This document shows positions 34,226-46,160 of a stretch of DNA of 64,000 bases, one piece after another; the stretch's first letter is position 1, and every line of letters starts with the position of its first letter. Where the stretch lies: contig CM072516.1 of the NCBI GenBank assembly GCA_036898135.1, positions 67,304,596-67,368,595 of the forward strand. The letters are read 5' to 3'. Source of the stretch: Oncomelania hupensis (Eukaryota > Mollusca > Gastropoda > Littorinimorpha > Pomatiopsidae). Under the pieces are notes generated by a model, which searched no databases, was not told the DNA's origin, and saw only the letters and a program-made list of their open reading frames with translations. A program made the translations under genes and the position numbers.

Positions 34226-34261
34226 GACCTAGTTCGTCTCCTATAGGGGACGAAATAGGTC
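34226..34261. repeat. 36-bp palindromic GACCTA..TAGGTC module
   Basis: GACCTAGTTCGTCTCCTA is followed by an almost complete mirror ending ACGAAATAGGTC. Related modules occur at 16677, 20551 and 20619. Confidence 0.85.
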
Positions 34262-34734
34262 GAAATTTCTTCCAAATTTCTTCCAAAACGGACTGCGTTC
34301 TCTCCGTCCCGTCAACTGCACTCCCCTGCACTAAAAAAGCACTCCCGCGTACTTCGAAACAAATGGGGAACACGAGACAAATGAGGAACGAGCAAATTAC
34401 CCCATTTTTGACTGAAAAAGTAAATTCCGTTTCTCACTTCTGTCGTTATACAACAACAACACACACACACACTATATTTCCCCAAACTCACTTCCCATCC
34501 ACTAACCCACCAACCCGTCCCAATTCATTTGTACTCACAAGACGATTTAGAAAGAAAACACGTTCACTAAATTGCTCCCGTGTCAGCTCTAAACTTGCTC
34601 AAGGATCAAACTCCAAACTGCGTTATCTATAATCAACATAATATTGCGTTCCTAATTCCCGATCGTCCACCCCTTGTCAACCTAGACATCTTTTTTTTTT
34701 GTATGTGTGCAAATGGCAGTGTGCTTTACTTCTT

Positions 34735-34735
<1 letters not shown>

Positions 34736-34821
<86 letters not shown>
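34736..34821. repeat. (CT)n microsatellite
   Basis: About 85 bp of CT. Confidence 0.98.
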
Positions 34822-34823
<2 letters not shown>

Positions 34824-37701
34824 CCCACCACACACTTCCGCCTTCCCTCTCTTTTTCTTATTCTCTCCTCAATTCACTGTAACTTTTTTTTTTCACCGTC
34901 CTGGTTTTAATGGACTTGAATATTTGATCCACTGATCGCATTAACGGCGCCAAACACTTTCGCTGTAGGATGCGTCAAGGTAAAGCTGGTCTGTGCCAAG
35001 AAATTTAATAAGCATAAAACAAGGATTACCGCATAATCTACCATACGTGTCAGCCCCTTGTAATAGAGGTTGTCGCTGTTGCTATACTGGTAAAACCTAC
35101 AAACACGCTATGATTTGCTAGCTATATAATACATTTTTCACAGCATTTCTCGAGTTTGAGTTTATAGAGGTTTTTGCTGATAAAAATAAACAATGTACCC
35201 AAAATAAGAAACTCCCTTAAGTGCTTACAAACATTTTTTGATGTTGTTTGAAAAATTCAATGTTGTTTGAGAATTTGTCACACACAAAAATATCCAAAGT
35301 GTCTAAAACGTTTTAGGTTTTGGTTGAGAACTTTGTCCAGTATAAGCAAACTCCAACATGTTAAGCTTCCAAGTACCTACAAGTCTTTTTGAGGTTGGTT
35401 GTAAAAACTTTAAAAACTCCTGTGGATAAACAAACTTATACAGGCTGGTTTAAAATGTTGCCCAGAGATATATATATCTATAAAGTGGAGGTCGGTTTGA
35501 GAAATCTCTCGAATAAGGAACTTCCAAACCCCTTCATAAATGAATCATGCGCAGAGATAGACTGATTGGCGAGTGGTACATAGGCGTCTAAACAATCATT
35601 TGTTGACGTTAGTAGATGCCTGAACAACTCGGAAGGTGAAAAAAATAAAACAGGTAGGTTCATTTATTTGGCCGGATACCAACGAATAAAAGAGACACTT
35701 TACTTTTGCGTTACTGCTACCAGCACAATTATGTTATGCGTTCTGCTGCGCAAATCTGATTTAGAAATACAAATTTGTTGTTTTATTTATTTCTTTTAAA
35801 CAACGTTATCGTGCATGTTTATCTTTTGCTTTTATTAGAAACACGTCATTTGATCAAATCTATTTACACAAAATCTCATAAAATAAATAATAACATAATG
35901 TTTGTGCCAACATATCTTCAAGTACGCGTATGCATGCGTACACTTTACAAAGGAAACAAATATAAAATAGCGTGTAACTCGTGTTAGTCAATACTATAGT
36001 CATGCTAGTATTGTCACAGGTAGGCCTTATGCAAAGAAATCTTTGTTAAAATTATAATATTAACACCGTTCTTGCTAGTGTACAGTCACAAATCTTGCAC
36101 AATCTGATGATTAAATATCGACATAGTACTCCAACAAAATTATACACAACAATATCCCAATCTAGTGGTATAATGAACGGATTTATTTGGTAGCCATATT
36201 AGGTTCTGCTTCCCCTTGCCTTCTTTAAAAAAGAAATAAATGTGCAGAAAAGCTTGATTCAGCTTGAGTCATTTTACGGTTGCATGTTCTGCGTAGTCAG
36301 GTCTTTTAAAATGAAATCGGTAGTAACGCTTCAATGAAATATGTGTTTCTCATCTCTCTTCCTGCGAGATTGCCTGGTCCTGGACAGCTTCAATAATCAA
36401 TCAATGCTACATTATCAGCAGAAATTATTCAACTTTTCGCCCTCTGCTCGAGCCCTTTAATCTGTCTGCAGCAATAAGCTGCCCACAAATGCATGGGACA
36501 TTTTCAACACACAATAGGCCTCAAGTCAATAAAGTTCGCTCTTGACAGAGGAATTGTTAGATGTCTACATGTCTACGAATGAAGTAGTGGGGCTATAGAG
36601 TAAGCTTATATATATATACAGAGAGAGAGAGAGAGTACGCAGAAACTAAATGACTGCACTACAGAGACTGGGCGATTATGGAGAGTGATTCACAATGGAT
36701 GAAATCAGATAAATAATTCCTTGATGAAGCTGTTGGGGTCTAGGTGATTCAAACTCCTTGCAAGCAACGGCGTGTCGTGCTCACAGGACCAATCATAACG
36801 GAAGTTTGTGTATACAAAAGCCAATATTTCATAAACAACACTACCACCACCCACCCAACCCCTTCCTCCTTGCTCCCATCATAAATCGGTCACAAGTCAG
36901 TTATATCGTCTAAAGATGACCGTCGACAGTTATGAGTCTATATTCCAATCCACAATTTCGTACGGATTGATTAGCGCTGTCAAAAGAAACGGGGCCCTTG
37001 TCGAGTCCAGGTTAAACATATGGGGCTGTGTGCAATTTTCGTATATGTTGAGTATGTTCACTCTGCTGTTGTTTAAATGATTTTCACCAATGTTCAAAAC
37101 CAACACAAACCATAATCTATGGATAAGTTTATGCGGTAGAATCTAGATGGGATTTGGAGCATTAAAACCCAAAATATTACAAGGGAGAGACTCGGAGCGA
37201 GATGAACAATAAACATTAGGTTTGTACTGGGAGGTCCTCGTTTTCCAAGTCCTGGTTTTACTTCCTCTTATATCAACACTTCAGTAATACTTGGCTCCTT
37301 GTCGAGCAAAGGGAATTTAATAACCTGCATGTACCCAAACTTTATTTCAAATAATTTTCTAACATTATTAAGCATTAGCATCGTGTTTTTGTTCTTCTTC
37401 TGTATATAGTGTCATAAAAAGCTTTGATGAGAAAATGGCTTTATATAAGTAAGGAATCTATATGTCAAAGATAGCTTTCATTGGTGTTGATGGATTGTTC
37501 ATAGTTAAAAATTTAGATTTTGAGATTCGAGATGCAAAGCGTTTGAATTTTTGTGTGATTTGTTTGGATTTTTTTAAAATTCCAAGGTGCCGAGAATAAT
37601 TGCAAAACACAGTGACATTCCCCAAAACCCGTTTTTCTTATAATGTCATTTAGGTATAGATTTTTTAACCAATAAAACAATCAAACTGAGTCAATTTCAA
37701 A

Positions 37702-37705
<4 letters not shown>
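34822..37705. other. no gene recognised
   Basis: AT-rich single-copy-looking DNA with a small (TA)n(GA)n at about 36608-36634. No supported coding frame, RNA or repeat. Confidence 0.45.
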
Positions 37706-37770
<65 letters not shown>

Positions 37771-37848
37771 TCGTTTACCTCTTCTTTTAATGCCATTTAA
37801 GGATTTTTTTAAAACAATAAAACCAGGTCTGTCCGCCTAGCCTACTAT

Positions 37849-37894
<46 letters not shown>

Positions 37895-38117
37895 CCTCCC
37901 TCCTACAGTTACTGCCGCCTCCCCTATCCCTTTCTCTTCCTTCCTCTCTTCAGGTCAGGTCACCGTCCCCCCCCCCCCTTTTTTTTTTAAATGGACTTGA
38001 AAACTGGATCCACTGCTCGCATTAACGATGTTCTCTCTCTCTGTGTCTCTCTCTGTCTTTGTATCTCTCTCTCTCTTTCTTTGTCTCTCTCTCTGTCTCT
38101 GTCTGTCTGTCTGTCTG

Positions 38118-38181
<64 letters not shown>

Positions 38182-38182
38182 C
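37706..38182. repeat. cluster of (CT)n microsatellites
   Basis: CT tracts at 37706-37767, 37852-37891, and an interrupted CT/GT tract 38032-38182. Confidence 0.96.
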
Positions 38183-40225
38183 CTACCCCGTCTCGTAGCT
38201 CACATATATATTTTCGGAGTTACTTTAAAAGCACTTTAATGCGACGCTTGTCTGGGCTGTGTTTATGTTGGAGTGAAAAATCTCTCTCCTCTATCACAAT
38301 CTCTCTCCTCTACCACAATCTCTGCTGTGGAAGACATCTCCCACTCCCTTCCTTCCTATACTCTCCTACGCCAATCCTAACCTTTTCCCCTCACTGTCTA
38401 ACCCTTCAACCCTCTCCCCGACCTCTTATTGAGCCCCTCTTCCCTTTTCGCCCTAAGCCTATCTTTAGGTTAAGGACCCTCGATCTTGCAGAAGGAACGC
38501 AAGCTGTATACGTGTAATATTGGTTTTTGTGATACCACCAACCAGCTGATAACCTATCACGCCATTTTCATATTTCGATCCCGCTTTCTTCCGGGAGGTT
38601 ATAGCTATGCGTTCTGTTAACGTTTGATTTAAAATGAAACGATTGCTTTGAATAATTGTTAGGTTGTTTTAAAGGATGCGTTATGTTTTAAAAGCTAATG
38701 TTGATAACTGTTTTTCTATGAAAGTTCAACTATAACTTTGAGTTTGAGTTTCTATAGAATGCTTTACATACAGATTGTAGATTTTAAAAACATTATTATA
38801 ATTATTCTCTTAAAACAAAATCAAAATGCGTTGTTTGTTTGTTTTGTGTTGGTTTTTTTTCTTCTTGAAAATAAAAACAATATAATTTACTTCATTCCAA
38901 ACAAATGACATTTTATTTTCATTTTTTAAAGAACATTTATTTTGAACATATAAAGAGAGGGTGATATTACAAAATGTTTAACTTCTAGCGGCCAAAATAT
39001 TGCAGCCAATCAATTATATTAAGAACTCGTGAACAAGAATTCTTAACATTTATGTTAGCTCACAATTATTCAAATTGGTTTAGGAATAAGCAAACAAATA
39101 GATTGTCGACGTTGACGCGTTTTTTTCACTTTTTAAAATTTAAATTGTATTACATAAAATAAAATAAATGTAATAAAATAAACAAAATAAAATAGTATGC
39201 AATAACAATAACAATCCAATAAAAAATCTAATTAACGCCACATTAATATTAGAAACCAACAGCAGACTTCTAAGTAAAACACAACATTGGAAAGGAGAAG
39301 GGAAAAAAAGAAACTTACTTTTTTTTTCTTATAATCCACTGTTCGTAAGGCACCAGCGATGTGTTTGATGAGCAGTTTCTTTTTTTTTAAATTTAATAAC
39401 AGCAATATGTTTGAAGTACTCCGGCCTTACACAGTTGTCCACTGTCGTTCTTCCTCTGTATTGTAAGTGCAGGTTAATAGATGGAATCAAGGTACATGAG
39501 AAGGTGAGAAGAAAGGCAGAAGAGCCAGTATCATACGACACAGCTCTCTCCTGATTCATCATTTCCTTTCGTCTTTCCATCTCTGTCTCTCACTCTATCC
39601 GGAACCCAGGAGCAGAGAGCCCCCGCCACCCCGGATACGTAGAAGGGGTAGTAGCTAGATCTATCTACCCTGCTCACTGTCCCGGTGCCGTACTGAATGT
39701 AGATAGGTAAGTACTGGCACCCGACTTATATAGGGAGAGAAATAGTGCGCCGGAGATCGAACGTGAATTGACTTGATCTGCAGCCCACAAGAAAAATCGT
39801 TCACTGCAAGTTAGGAGCAGTCGAGACTCGCAGCAAAAGCGCCGCTGAATGCAGAAAGGTAAAACGAAATAGGTAGTCCCAGTACAGAGAGCTTGTTCTG
39901 GCAGCTTATTGGTAGTGTAACGAAGCCCGTACAAGACTAATAAAACGAGTTCGATCACATCCATAGTCTAACAATTCGATAGTGTCCGTAACCTAACGTC
40001 AAAGACAGGCTAGACCTTGCAAAAAGAAGAGTGCAGCGATGCAAAGAGAACCCGATGAAGTTTGCAGACCAACTTTATATTTTGAGTTGGCTTAATGAAC
40101 TCCTAAATACGCATTTTAATTAAATTTAAACATGCATTAAAAACACTCTCCTGTTTTATGTTCTTTGCTTTTTCTATTTCGTCTTCTACATGTAGTAGTA
40201 GGAGTTTTGAGAGTGTTGTTATTTG
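38183..40225. other. no gene recognised
   Basis: An 83-codon minus-strand frame (39329-39580) has no recognised domain and a poly-K end derived from a T-run. The DNA at 39580-40000 is less AT-rich than its surroundings, but no promoter or exon is evident. Confidence 0.4.
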
Positions 40226-40270
40226 TGTACTATGACGGCCTACTAGCGCCAAAACCGAGAGATACCAGTA

Positions 40271-40308
40271 CCACGATATAATTGAAATTATTAATAATAA
40301 TAATAATA

Positions 40309-40384
<76 letters not shown>

Positions 40385-40816
40385 GATGCTATATACGCGC
40401 CTTTCCCCAAATCGATCAGGCTCAAAGCGCGGCGATCTGTACCAACATACACGCTCACGTGTCTCATCCATCCTCTCTCTCTCTCTCTCTCTTCACACAC
40501 ACACACCCACACACACACACACACACACACAAAATACACATCCATCACTGAAACAGGTGGTGTAAAGGCAGGGAGATCGCTATCGGAAGACGAAAAGAAA
40601 ATCGAATTTTTATTTTTGAAATTTGTATATTGACTGCGTCCTGTACCATTATTGAAGGGAGGGAGGAAACCGAAGTGGCTGGAGAAAATTCCGGTGACCT
40701 CAATAGTCTCGTACCTAAGTCACATACGTTCGCCCCTTGCGGCAATCGAACCCGCGACCTTCGGCATAGGAAACCGGCGACTTCTCCACTGCGCCACTGT
40801 GTTCAGTTTAATTTAC
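40271..40816 (-). mobile_element. SINE-B copy 2 with (AAT)n tail and target duplication
   Basis: Reverse orientation. The tRNA-like head is at the right end (minus-strand B box GGGTTCGATTGC and a degenerate A box near 40790), the body contains a CT/CA tract, and the 3' end GGATGCTATATACGCGCC abuts (AAT)n (40293-40382). AGAGATACCAGTA at 40258-40270 is repeated as AGAGATACCGGTA at 40817-40829 (12 of 13), framing the insertion. Confidence 0.82.
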
Positions 40817-40889
40817 AGAGATACCGGTAATTCATTGTTAATTAATAATTACCAGTACTTGCCATGCCTTCCTAACGCCAAAACCTGAT

Positions 40890-42221
40890 CCTATCCTATC
40901 CTATCCTGTCCCGTAACCCGGAGGTCGTAGGGGCACCACAGATGATCGTTTAACCAGCATACTCCATCTTTCTCTGTCCTCAGCAGCCCTGATGGCTTCG
41001 CTCAGTGTCAAACCAGTCCATTCTCGAATGTTGTCCTCCCACCTCTTTTTCATTCTCCCTCTTCTTCTACCTCCTTGCACTGTGCCTTGCAGAATGGTCT
41101 TTGCAAGGCCTGATGATCTGGTGACGTGGCCATGCCATCGGAGTTTCCGTTTCTTCACCACTGTGAGCAGGTCATCGTGTTGTCCAATGGCTTGTGTGAT
41201 GGTCTGTCGGACTTCGTCGTTGGTGATGTGGTGGGTATAGGAAATGCCCAGAAGTCTTCTGTAGCACCTCATCTCCATGCTTTGTATTCTTCGTTGTAGA
41301 TCTGCTGTGAGGGTCCATGCTTCGCAAGCATATAGGAAGATGGAGATGACAGGGCAACGCAGCAGTCTTTGAAATGTAGACTGATGGTCCTGTCTTTCCA
41401 TATGGGCTTCAACCTTGTCACTGGCAGCAGTTGTTTGTGCGATCCTGGAGAGGACTTCCTGTCGGGACCCATTGTCTGATACAATGGCTCCTAAATATTT
41501 GAAGCTATGCACTGTGTTGAGGGATTTGCCTTGGACTTTGATGTCCGTGTTGATGCCATTGGTGTTGTTGGTCATCATTTTGGTCTTCTCTGCACTAATT
41601 TCCATTCCGTAAGCTCTGGAGGTGGTGTCAAGCCTCTGTACCAGTTGTTCAAGTTCTTGTTCCTCTCCAGCCAATCCATCAATGTCATCCGCAAAACAAA
41701 GATTGGAGATTGCTCTACCCCCTATGCTGACTGTGCCTTCGTGATCTGCAAGAGCATCTGACATGATGCTCTGTAGGAAGATGTTGAAGAGTGTTGGAGA
41801 GAGTAGGCATCCTTGACGCACACCGATTGTTGTTCTGAACCAGTTCTCGATGACGTTGTTATGGAGGACTGCACTGGTAGCCTTGTCATACAGGCTTTTG
41901 ATGACTTCAATAATTTTAGGGCTGATGTTGTACACTTTCATTGTTGCCCATAGAGCTGCATGCCAGACTTGGTCAAACGCCTTCTTGAAGTCTATGAATA
42001 CATGATATAGATGTTGTTGGTGCTGTAGGTATTTCTCACAGATTATTCTGAGGTTGAAAATCTGTTCAGTGGTACTTCGCCCTGCCCTGAATCCTGCTTG
42101 TTATTCAGCTATGATTTGTTCAGCTTGGGGTTTCAACCTGTTGAGTATTATTTTCAGGAGGACCTTGCTGGGATGGCTGATGAGGCTGATGGTGCGGTAA
42201 TTTTCACACTCCTGAAGGGTA
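40890..42221 (-). mobile_element. LINE-A copy 4, longest near-intact copy, 12-bp target duplication
   Basis: The minus-strand element starts in the RT domain and ends in a tandem GGATA tail (plus-strand CCTATCCTATCCTATCC at 40890-40906). CCAAAACCTGAT at 40878-40889 recurs exactly at 42222-42233. This precise 12-bp duplication shows that the 5' truncation occurred at insertion. The endonuclease domain is absent. Confidence 0.95.
40901..42219 (-). pseudogene. RTE-like reverse transcriptase ORF (LINE-A), one nonsense codon
   Basis: One frame is open from the truncated 5' end to the terminal stop except for a single TAA at 42101-42103, where another copy has a sense codon. In order: ENYRTISLISHPSKVLLK (RT motif 1-2 region), QAGFRAGRSTTEQIF just after the TAA, VFIDFKKAFDQVWH (motif A aspartate), RQGCLLSPTLFNIFL (motif B), FADDIDGLAG (motif C catalytic aspartates), SFKYLGAIVS (thumb start), then YACEAWTL, MEMRCYRRLLGIS and the basic GGRRRGRMKKRWEDNIREWT tail. 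No RNase H follows. RT copies element RNA at a nicked target. 5'-truncated and therefore inactive. Confidence 0.9.
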
Positions 42222-42869
42222 CCAAAACCTGATAATTACAAATATCATGAGATAATGATAAATATCATGAAATAATTACAATTATTAAGGGATAATTACA
42301 ATTATCAAGGGATAATTACAATTATCATTGAAAACTTACAAATATCTTTGCATGATCATGTTTAATTTTTAGTTTTGGCTCTAACAATCCACCTGGAAAT
42401 GCGCCAACACCGAAAATTGTAATTTTCACTTGATATTTAAAATTTTTACCTCTTAATTGTAAATATGTGGTTGATATTTGTTATTATCAGGTTTTGGCGC
42501 TACTAGGCCGTCATATATGTGAATTACACAGAACACGTGTTAATTACTACTATCACTGATATCTGTGAATGCACGTTTTGGCGTTAGTAAGCCGCCTCAG
42601 CCAGAATTACACAGGATCATGTAAATATTTTAATTATCAAATGAAAATTGTAATTAATATGTGATAATTACACTTTTCGGTTTTGGCGCATTTCCAAGCG
42701 GACTGCTAAAGCCAAAACTGAAAATTAAACATGAGCACTCAAAGATATTTGTAATTTTGCAATGAAAATCTAATTATCAATTGATAATTGTAATTATCCC
42801 ATGGTACTTGTAATTATCTCATGATATTTGTAATTATCAGGTTTTGGCGCTAGTATGCGGTCATAGTGT

Positions 42870-44514
42870 AGCCTACAGTTGTTATTTTCTTTGGAATATT
42901 GCTGCTTAGTAGGTCAGAAGGAATTCTGATTTTCTAAAGACTTTACGCTTATTGTGGTACCACGAAGATTAAAGCAATCGCTCTTAACAGTTGTTTAAGA
43001 TCGAGCAGTCATTGTTGTTTTGTGAAATTGGACGAGAGTCAGAGACTCTGTCTGCTTGAAGTGCAAACGTGTAGAAAGGTGGATGTGAATGTTGTGTGAG
43101 AGAAATAGAGAGCGAGAGAGAGAGAGAAAGGGTATGTGTGCGTTGGGGGAGAGGGAGAGTATGTGAACGGTGCACGGGTTGTTGATGTAAAGGAATTTGT
43201 GAGGGTTAGGGATTTGAAGGCAAGAAAGGGTAGAGAAGAGAACAAAAGGAGTGGAAGGTATTAACGTACATTGCTCGTTTTGGCACCGTTAGTCAGGTCG
43301 CGGTATGCTTGTCCAAACTACAGCCATACAGGCGAAGCACAAGGTAAAGAACAATCTTGTTTAGCGACTAAACTCCAACAGTGCCTCGGCTCAATTATAT
43401 ATTAGTACACGGTTCTAAAGGCAAACTACCGCCACGATATGTTTATTTTTTAAATGATACATTCAAAACATATATCAGTATACCAAGAATAAATCCACAC
43501 AGCTTTCACAACATACAGCACAGCATTCTCAGCCTGTCGCTGTAAGCAGAGGTTGACGTCGCTAAAACGAACGGGACATTGTGTGTGGAGCCGACAGTGG
43601 CGTACCCATGACAGTGCGGCACCATTCTAACGGTAGTTCGTCCAAAGCCCGCTTAATGACGTTTCAAACACATCATTCTATCGTAACGTCGGTTTCCATC
43701 GTAAAGTCAGTCTCGTCTTAATTGCCGCGACCACAGTACCGCAATTAATACGTAAAACTATCACATATCGATTAAATTTAAACTATTATAACACTGTCAC
43801 CCCTCGCTCTAATTTCCTCTAAACTGCTGTGACCAAAGGGTCGAAAATTTACCACTCTATCACATCTTACTCTACTTGTAATATTTTGATAGTTACTATA
43901 TCACGCATTTGATGGAATTGTGTGCTTTTTTAAAAATCACCTTATAAACTGTAGCATCATTAATTCCCCCCCCCCCTTCCTCTCCCTTTTTTTAATCAAC
44001 TTGTTATAGTGTTACTTTTCACTATCGATTACAAAGGTAACCTAATAATATTTTTAAAAAATTCTTTTAATCACTATTTAAAACTAATAAAACGGCAGTG
44101 TAATTAATTTTCCATCACCAAATCCAACTATGCATGTTTGACCGAAACATACTGTCAACCTTCCCGTTTGGCGCTCACATAATTTCATTACACTTTGGTG
44201 TTTAATCAGTGCAGCCACATTTTAGCTTTAAAAAATAATAATAAACCCTCGCAGCAGTGTTGTTTAGTTTTGTTTCAGCCTCAGAACAATCTCTTCAAAT
44301 TAATCCTATGATAACAATGTATGGGCTATGTGTACGTTCGTGTGTGTGTGTGCAAACAATGACTTGAAACGAATCCCATTGCAAGTATTGATTGATAGTT
44401 AGTGATCTAGTAGTTGCGATATTGCGTGTGGACAAGAAATGCAAAATTATTCCCAAAGGAATATTATTCATGAGCTTTCCTTTTAGCACAAAAAACTATA
44501 TAGTCTGAGGGATG

Positions 44515-44515
<1 letters not shown>
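42870..44515. other. no gene recognised
   Basis: GA-rich patch at 43100-43130, a C-run at 43967-43976, otherwise AT-rich DNA without domain-bearing frames. Confidence 0.45.
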
Positions 44516-44517
<2 letters not shown>

Positions 44518-44562
<45 letters not shown>

Positions 44563-44827
44563 TGAGACAGAGAGCAAGTGAGAGAGAGAGAAAGTGAGAT
44601 AGAGTGAATGAGAGAGAGAAAGAGAAAGACAGAGAAAGAGAAAGTGAGAGAGAGAGCAAGTGAGAGAGAGAAAGTGAGAGAGAGTGAATGAGAGAGAGAG
44701 AGCAAGTGAGAGAGAGAAAGTGAGAAAGAGTGAATGAGAGAGAGAGAGAAAGACAGAGAAAGAGAAAGAGAAAGTGAGAGAGAGCAAGTGAGAGAGAGAA
44801 AGGGAGAGAGAGTGAATGAGAGAGAGA

Positions 44828-44908
<81 letters not shown>
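44518..44908. repeat. complex (GA)n array with AAAGTGAGAGAGAG higher-order units
   Basis: Pure GA at both ends; the middle is built of repeated GTGAGAGAGAGAAAGTGAGA-like units of about 40-50 bp. Confidence 0.95.
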
Positions 44909-44909
<1 letters not shown>

Positions 44910-44911
<2 letters not shown>

Positions 44912-46155
44912 ATAGTATGTTTATCTGGGATGAAACAGATGAAATCCATTCTTGAACAATTTTTTTTTAAAAGATGATTCTCATTTGAATGTCAGCATTT
45001 TGGGGGAAACATGTAAAAATATATCACTTTTGTTATTTCGTATTTTACAATGTTAACCCTAGTAAGAAACGCAAGAGAAGAAATCTGAGCAGGGTTCTCT
45101 GACCACTCATACCGATAATCTGCACATAGCTTCCTGTCATGCATTCTTGAAATGGTGCCAGCAGACATGACTGTACAGGAGTACAGACCATCTATAATAC
45201 AGCGTTCATTTTGTTGTTGTTTTAAATTCTGGATTTCAATTTGACCGCTTTCGTCACCTTTCGATTTAAAGTTAATTGGGACAGCTACATAATTATATTA
45301 TCCATGATCGGTGTTGTCTAATGTTAAGCCCACATAAGGTCAGTACATGAACCACATTGTAATAATCAAAGGTAACTTCAACCAATTTACGACTGGTTTG
45401 TAAGTAGTATAAAGATACCATCTGTGATTACACACTGTTAGAGATATAAAAATCATACAAGCATTGCAAAGCAAAATAAATGTGTGTTGTTATTTTCTTC
45501 TTCTTCTTCTTCTTCGTGGCTTTCTGGAGAGAGCATGTAACGCATTACAAAAAAATCCATTAAAATTAAAATGAATTTGGCTTTTGAATTTGGGGTTGAT
45601 TTTTTAAAATAATCCATGCGCACTAAATGCGTGTTGTTTTTTCAGGGAAATAGCGGCAGCTGTAGATCAGCTCCGCTCAGGCAATTGAGGGCTCGATACA
45701 ATCGATTGTCCGACTGTCCGGGACAGGTAGAACCGGATGCCGGACAGGTTTAATCGTTCAGCTACCTAGTCAGCTTGGAGGGACCAGCAGTGGAAGAGTA
45801 TGACGCTGTTAGAGCTCTGGAAGATGTTAGCGAGGGCCGCTAGAAGGGCTGTGCCTCTTAACACAGCTGGGACAGGCTGCTAACTTTTATCCATTTGTTT
45901 TTTGTTTACTTTATGTGACTTGGCCAAGCAAAAGTGTTTGAATGTACAATGTGCTGCAATACAAAAATACTGCAAAACAATTCGCTTGAATATCTAACTT
46001 TTTGCGTTTCTTCATAAACATTGTAAAACAAAAAGTTTGGACAAGCTGGAAATGTTGTGGGACAGGTAAAATACAGGACAGTTAAAAAAATTGCTGTCGA
46101 GTGACATGTATACTAATAACCGGCCATGCCATGCAAATCGAGTATTGAAATAGTA
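44910..46155. other. no gene recognised
   Basis: (TTC)n at about 45498-45515; a less AT-rich stretch 45650-45890 without recognised domain. Confidence 0.45.
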
Positions 46156-46160
46156 TAATG

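Larger units (their letters stand above)
40230..42866. mobile_element. foldback element with long inverted arms, split by SINE-B and LINE-A
   Basis: Ends are inverted copies: ATGACGGCCTACTAGCGCCA (40232) and TGGCGCTAGTATGCGGTCAT (ending 42864). Inner arms of roughly 250 bp (42222-42460 and 42600-42855) pair over most of their length, including TTTTGGCGC boxes and ACAAATATCATGAGATAAT. TTTTGGCG boxes recur at 42495, 42582 and 42666. No protein is encoded. After removing SINE-B (40271-40816) and LINE-A (40890-42221) the element is under 1 kb, a MITE/foldback size. Confidence 0.75.

Noticed and set aside
39329..39580. 83-residue minus-strand frame
   Set aside because: No recognised domain, no start context or splice structure that could be supported; lysine run comes from a T homopolymer.
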